Source of the DNA: JAKEGN01 sp964465665
GTDB taxonomy: Bacteria > Pseudomonadota > Gammaproteobacteria > Steroidobacterales > Woeseiaceae
Direction of reading: 5' to 3'
Assembly (NCBI GenBank): GCA_964465665.1
Contig: CAYXKM010000098.1
Coordinates: 1-7,444 of the forward strand
Length of the DNA: 7,444 bases
The notes under the pieces are model-generated. The model saw nothing but the letters and a program-made list of their open reading frames with translations. It searched no databases and was not told where the DNA came from. Shown one piece after another: positions 5,862-7,444 of the stretch (positions are counted from its first letter, which is position 1; every line of letters begins with the position of its first letter). A program made the position numbers and the translations under genes.

Positions 5862-7417
5862 TACTTCGACTCTACGACCCGCGCACCGACTATACGCACC
5901 GGGCAGGATCCGCCGGCGGTGTAGGGGCCAAGCTTCGTATTGACACTGGTAACCTGCCCCGCGCCTAGTCTGCCGTTGACCTGTTGATCGATACGGCGTT
6001 GGCGGCCCGTGTCGTCGGTATATTCGATCGCGAAGCGAATGTCGGCGATGGTCACGGCCGTGCCATTCCTGATCGATACCACCAGCTCGCCGGCGCTGTT
6101 CGGGTCGCAGCGTTTCTGCAGATAGGCATCCGGATTGTTGCCGAGATCGAGCTTCACCAGTTCCGTTTGCGCGGCTTCAGCCAGATCGCCCTGGCCGCCG
6201 GCAACCATCTTGTAATGTTCTATGGCGTCGGCTTTGTCACCACGTTTTGCCGATATGTTACCGAGCGTGTAGTGGGCAATACCTGTCGGCAGCAATTTAT
6301 TGCTCTTCTCGAGGTCCGCGACCGCTTTGCTGTCATTGCCCAGCTCTTCGTAAAGCCGCCCGCGCTGCAAATAGTAATAGAAGAAATCGTCACGGCGCTT
6401 GATGGCATCGTCAAAATCCTTCACCGCGGGTTCGTACTTTTCCTCTTCGATTTTCGCGTCGCCGCGCAGCGCGTAGAAGTTCGCTTCGGCCGGAAACAGT
6501 TTGATGGCTTTCTCTGCATTTGCGCTGGCGACTTCCGGCTTATCCTCGCCGAGCGCTTTCCGGCCTTCGTCATACAGGTCGTAGGCAGGCTTGACCGCTA
6601 TGGTCTTTGCAATGGCGGCATCGTAACGGTCGATGCCGAGATCACCGCCTGCCGGCAGTTCCGCCGCAGTTTTGCGGTTTGTATCGACGCGTTCCTGCGA
6701 TGGCGGGTGGCTCGCGAAAAGCCCGCTCAGCCAGTCCTGCTCCTTGCCTTCGCTCAAACGCACAAAGGTCTCCTGCAGCGTGATTGCGCCTTGCGGGTCG
6801 TAGCCGGCGAGTGACATGAATCGCATGCCGTACAAGTCGGACTCGAGTTCGTCGCCGCGCCCGTAGCTCTGGTTCAGCATTTGCGACAACACGCTGGCAC
6901 CACCGACGGCCAGATTCCCGTAACTGGTGTCGGAGGTCGCGACCGCCGTACCGATAATTGCAATCTGGAGCATCTGGCTTCGTTCGATGCGTTGTGCCGT
7001 ATGCCGGGCGGCCGCATGCACGATTTCGTGCCCAAGCACCGCGGCCAGTTCTGCTTCCGATTCAAGCTCGGTGAGCAAGCCTCGATTGACGGCAATTTTT
7101 CCGCCCGGCAGCGCCCAGGCATTCGGCACGGAACTGTTCAGCACCTCGAACTCGTACGGCAATGACCGGTCGGTAACGAGGGCCGTGCGGCTCGCCTCGA
7201 CCAGCCGGTTGCCGACGCCCTGGACATAGGCCGTCAGCTCGGGATCGACGTCGTAGTCCCCGCCTTGCGACTGCCGCATGGGCGCGTAATTCTGCTCGCC
7301 CATTGAGATTTCGCTCTCGGTGCCGACGAGGGTAATCTCTCGTTTTCCGGTGACCGGGTTGACGGCACAGCCGGAAACAAAAATGGCGGAAACGATTCCA
7401 AGGATGACTCTACGCAT
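5861..7417 (-). CDS. M48 zinc metalloprotease lipoprotein with TPR domain (BepA-like layout)
   Basis: This 518-residue protein is a predicted outer-membrane-anchored protease of the periplasm. The N-terminus carries a lipobox, VSGC with lipidated C17; alanine at +2 does not signal inner-membrane retention. The M48 domain covers about 30-250: PNAWALPGGKIAVNRGLL (98-115), GHEIVHAAARH (129-139) with zinc ligands H130 and H134 and catalytic E131, and third ligand E190 with D194 in RGDELESD. FASHPPSQER (234-243) places H237 where E. coli BepA has its regulatory His switch. Three or four TPR-like repeats follow (about 275-415). Residues about 420-518 look beta-rich, with C437 and C505 possibly bonded. 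The M48-TPR order resembles BepA, which handles outer-membrane assembly intermediates, but BepA is not a lipoprotein and lacks this C-terminal domain, so no symbol is given. The ATG at 7417 is supported by the intact lipobox; the ribosome site is weak. It leads an operon with the DUF5329 gene. Confidence 0.92.
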   Translation of the reverse strand: MRRVILGIVSAIFVSGCAVNPVTGKREITLVGTESEISMGEQNYAPMRQSQGGDYDVDPELTAYVQGVGNRLVEASRTALVTDRSLPYEFEVLNSSVPNAWALPGGKIAVNRGLLTELESEAELAAVLGHEIVHAAARHTAQRIERSQMLQIAIIGTAVATSDTSYGNLAVGGASVLSQMLNQSYGRGDELESDLYGMRFMSLAGYDPQGAITLQETFVRLSEGKEQDWLSGLFASHPPSQERVDTNRKTAAELPAGGDLGIDRYDAAIAKTIAVKPAYDLYDEGRKALGEDKPEVASANAEKAIKLFPAEANFYALRGDAKIEEEKYEPAVKDFDDAIKRRDDFFYYYLQRGRLYEELGNDSKAVADLEKSNKLLPTGIAHYTLGNISAKRGDKADAIEHYKMVAGGQGDLAEAAQTELVKLDLGNNPDAYLQKRCDPNSAGELVVSIRNGTAVTIADIRFAIEYTDDTGRQRRIDQQVNGRLGAGQVTSVNTKLGPYTAGGSCPVRIVGARVVESK

Positions 7418-7444
7418 GTGTTTGGTCCGGAGGTCGTTCTGTGC

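Noticed and set aside
5984..6814. A 276-codon open frame antisense to the M48 gene
   Set aside because: No recognisable domain or ribosome site; explained by codon bias of the real gene on the other strand.

Overview
The window looks like chromosomal DNA from a GC-rich gammaproteobacterium. It has outer-membrane lipoprotein and beta-barrel genes, a DUF5329 protein, and intergenic REP elements of the TAGGAGC...GCGAC type familiar from Pseudomonas, Xanthomonas and relatives. I cannot name the genus. There are no phage, plasmid, CRISPR, tRNA or rRNA genes.

Layout. Positions 1-903 (minus) hold the 5' part of a TPR plus outer-membrane beta-barrel protein gene that runs off the left edge. Positions 966-3215 (minus) encode a CHASE2 class III adenylate cyclase, which lies directly upstream of it in the same direction. 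Positions 3216-3331 are a short divergent promoter region. Positions 3332-5191 (plus) encode an M3B oligoendopeptidase F with a predicted signal peptide. Positions 5192-5501 are non-coding and rich in REP elements. Positions 5502-5861 (minus) encode a small DUF5329 protein. Positions 5861-7417 (minus) encode an M48 zinc metalloprotease lipoprotein with TPRs, joined to the DUF5329 gene by a 1-nt stop/start overlap.

How the genes fit together. All five products are predicted to act in the membrane or periplasm. The cyclase and the TPR-barrel gene probably form an operon linking a periplasmic sensor, cytoplasmic cyclic nucleotide synthesis and an outer-membrane protein. The M48 lipoprotein and DUF5329 protein probably form a second, translationally coupled operon in envelope quality control. 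PepF would degrade periplasmic oligopeptides.

The most unusual structure is in the non-coding part. Three clear REP units and one degenerate unit sit between pepF and the DUF5329 gene. In the third, the loop is expanded into two further hairpins, giving a predicted three-way junction. Its conserved TAG doubles as the stop codon of the DUF5329 gene. I did not find a convincing wholly new multi-gene system; the CHASE2 cyclase/TPR-barrel pair is the best candidate for poorly characterised biology.
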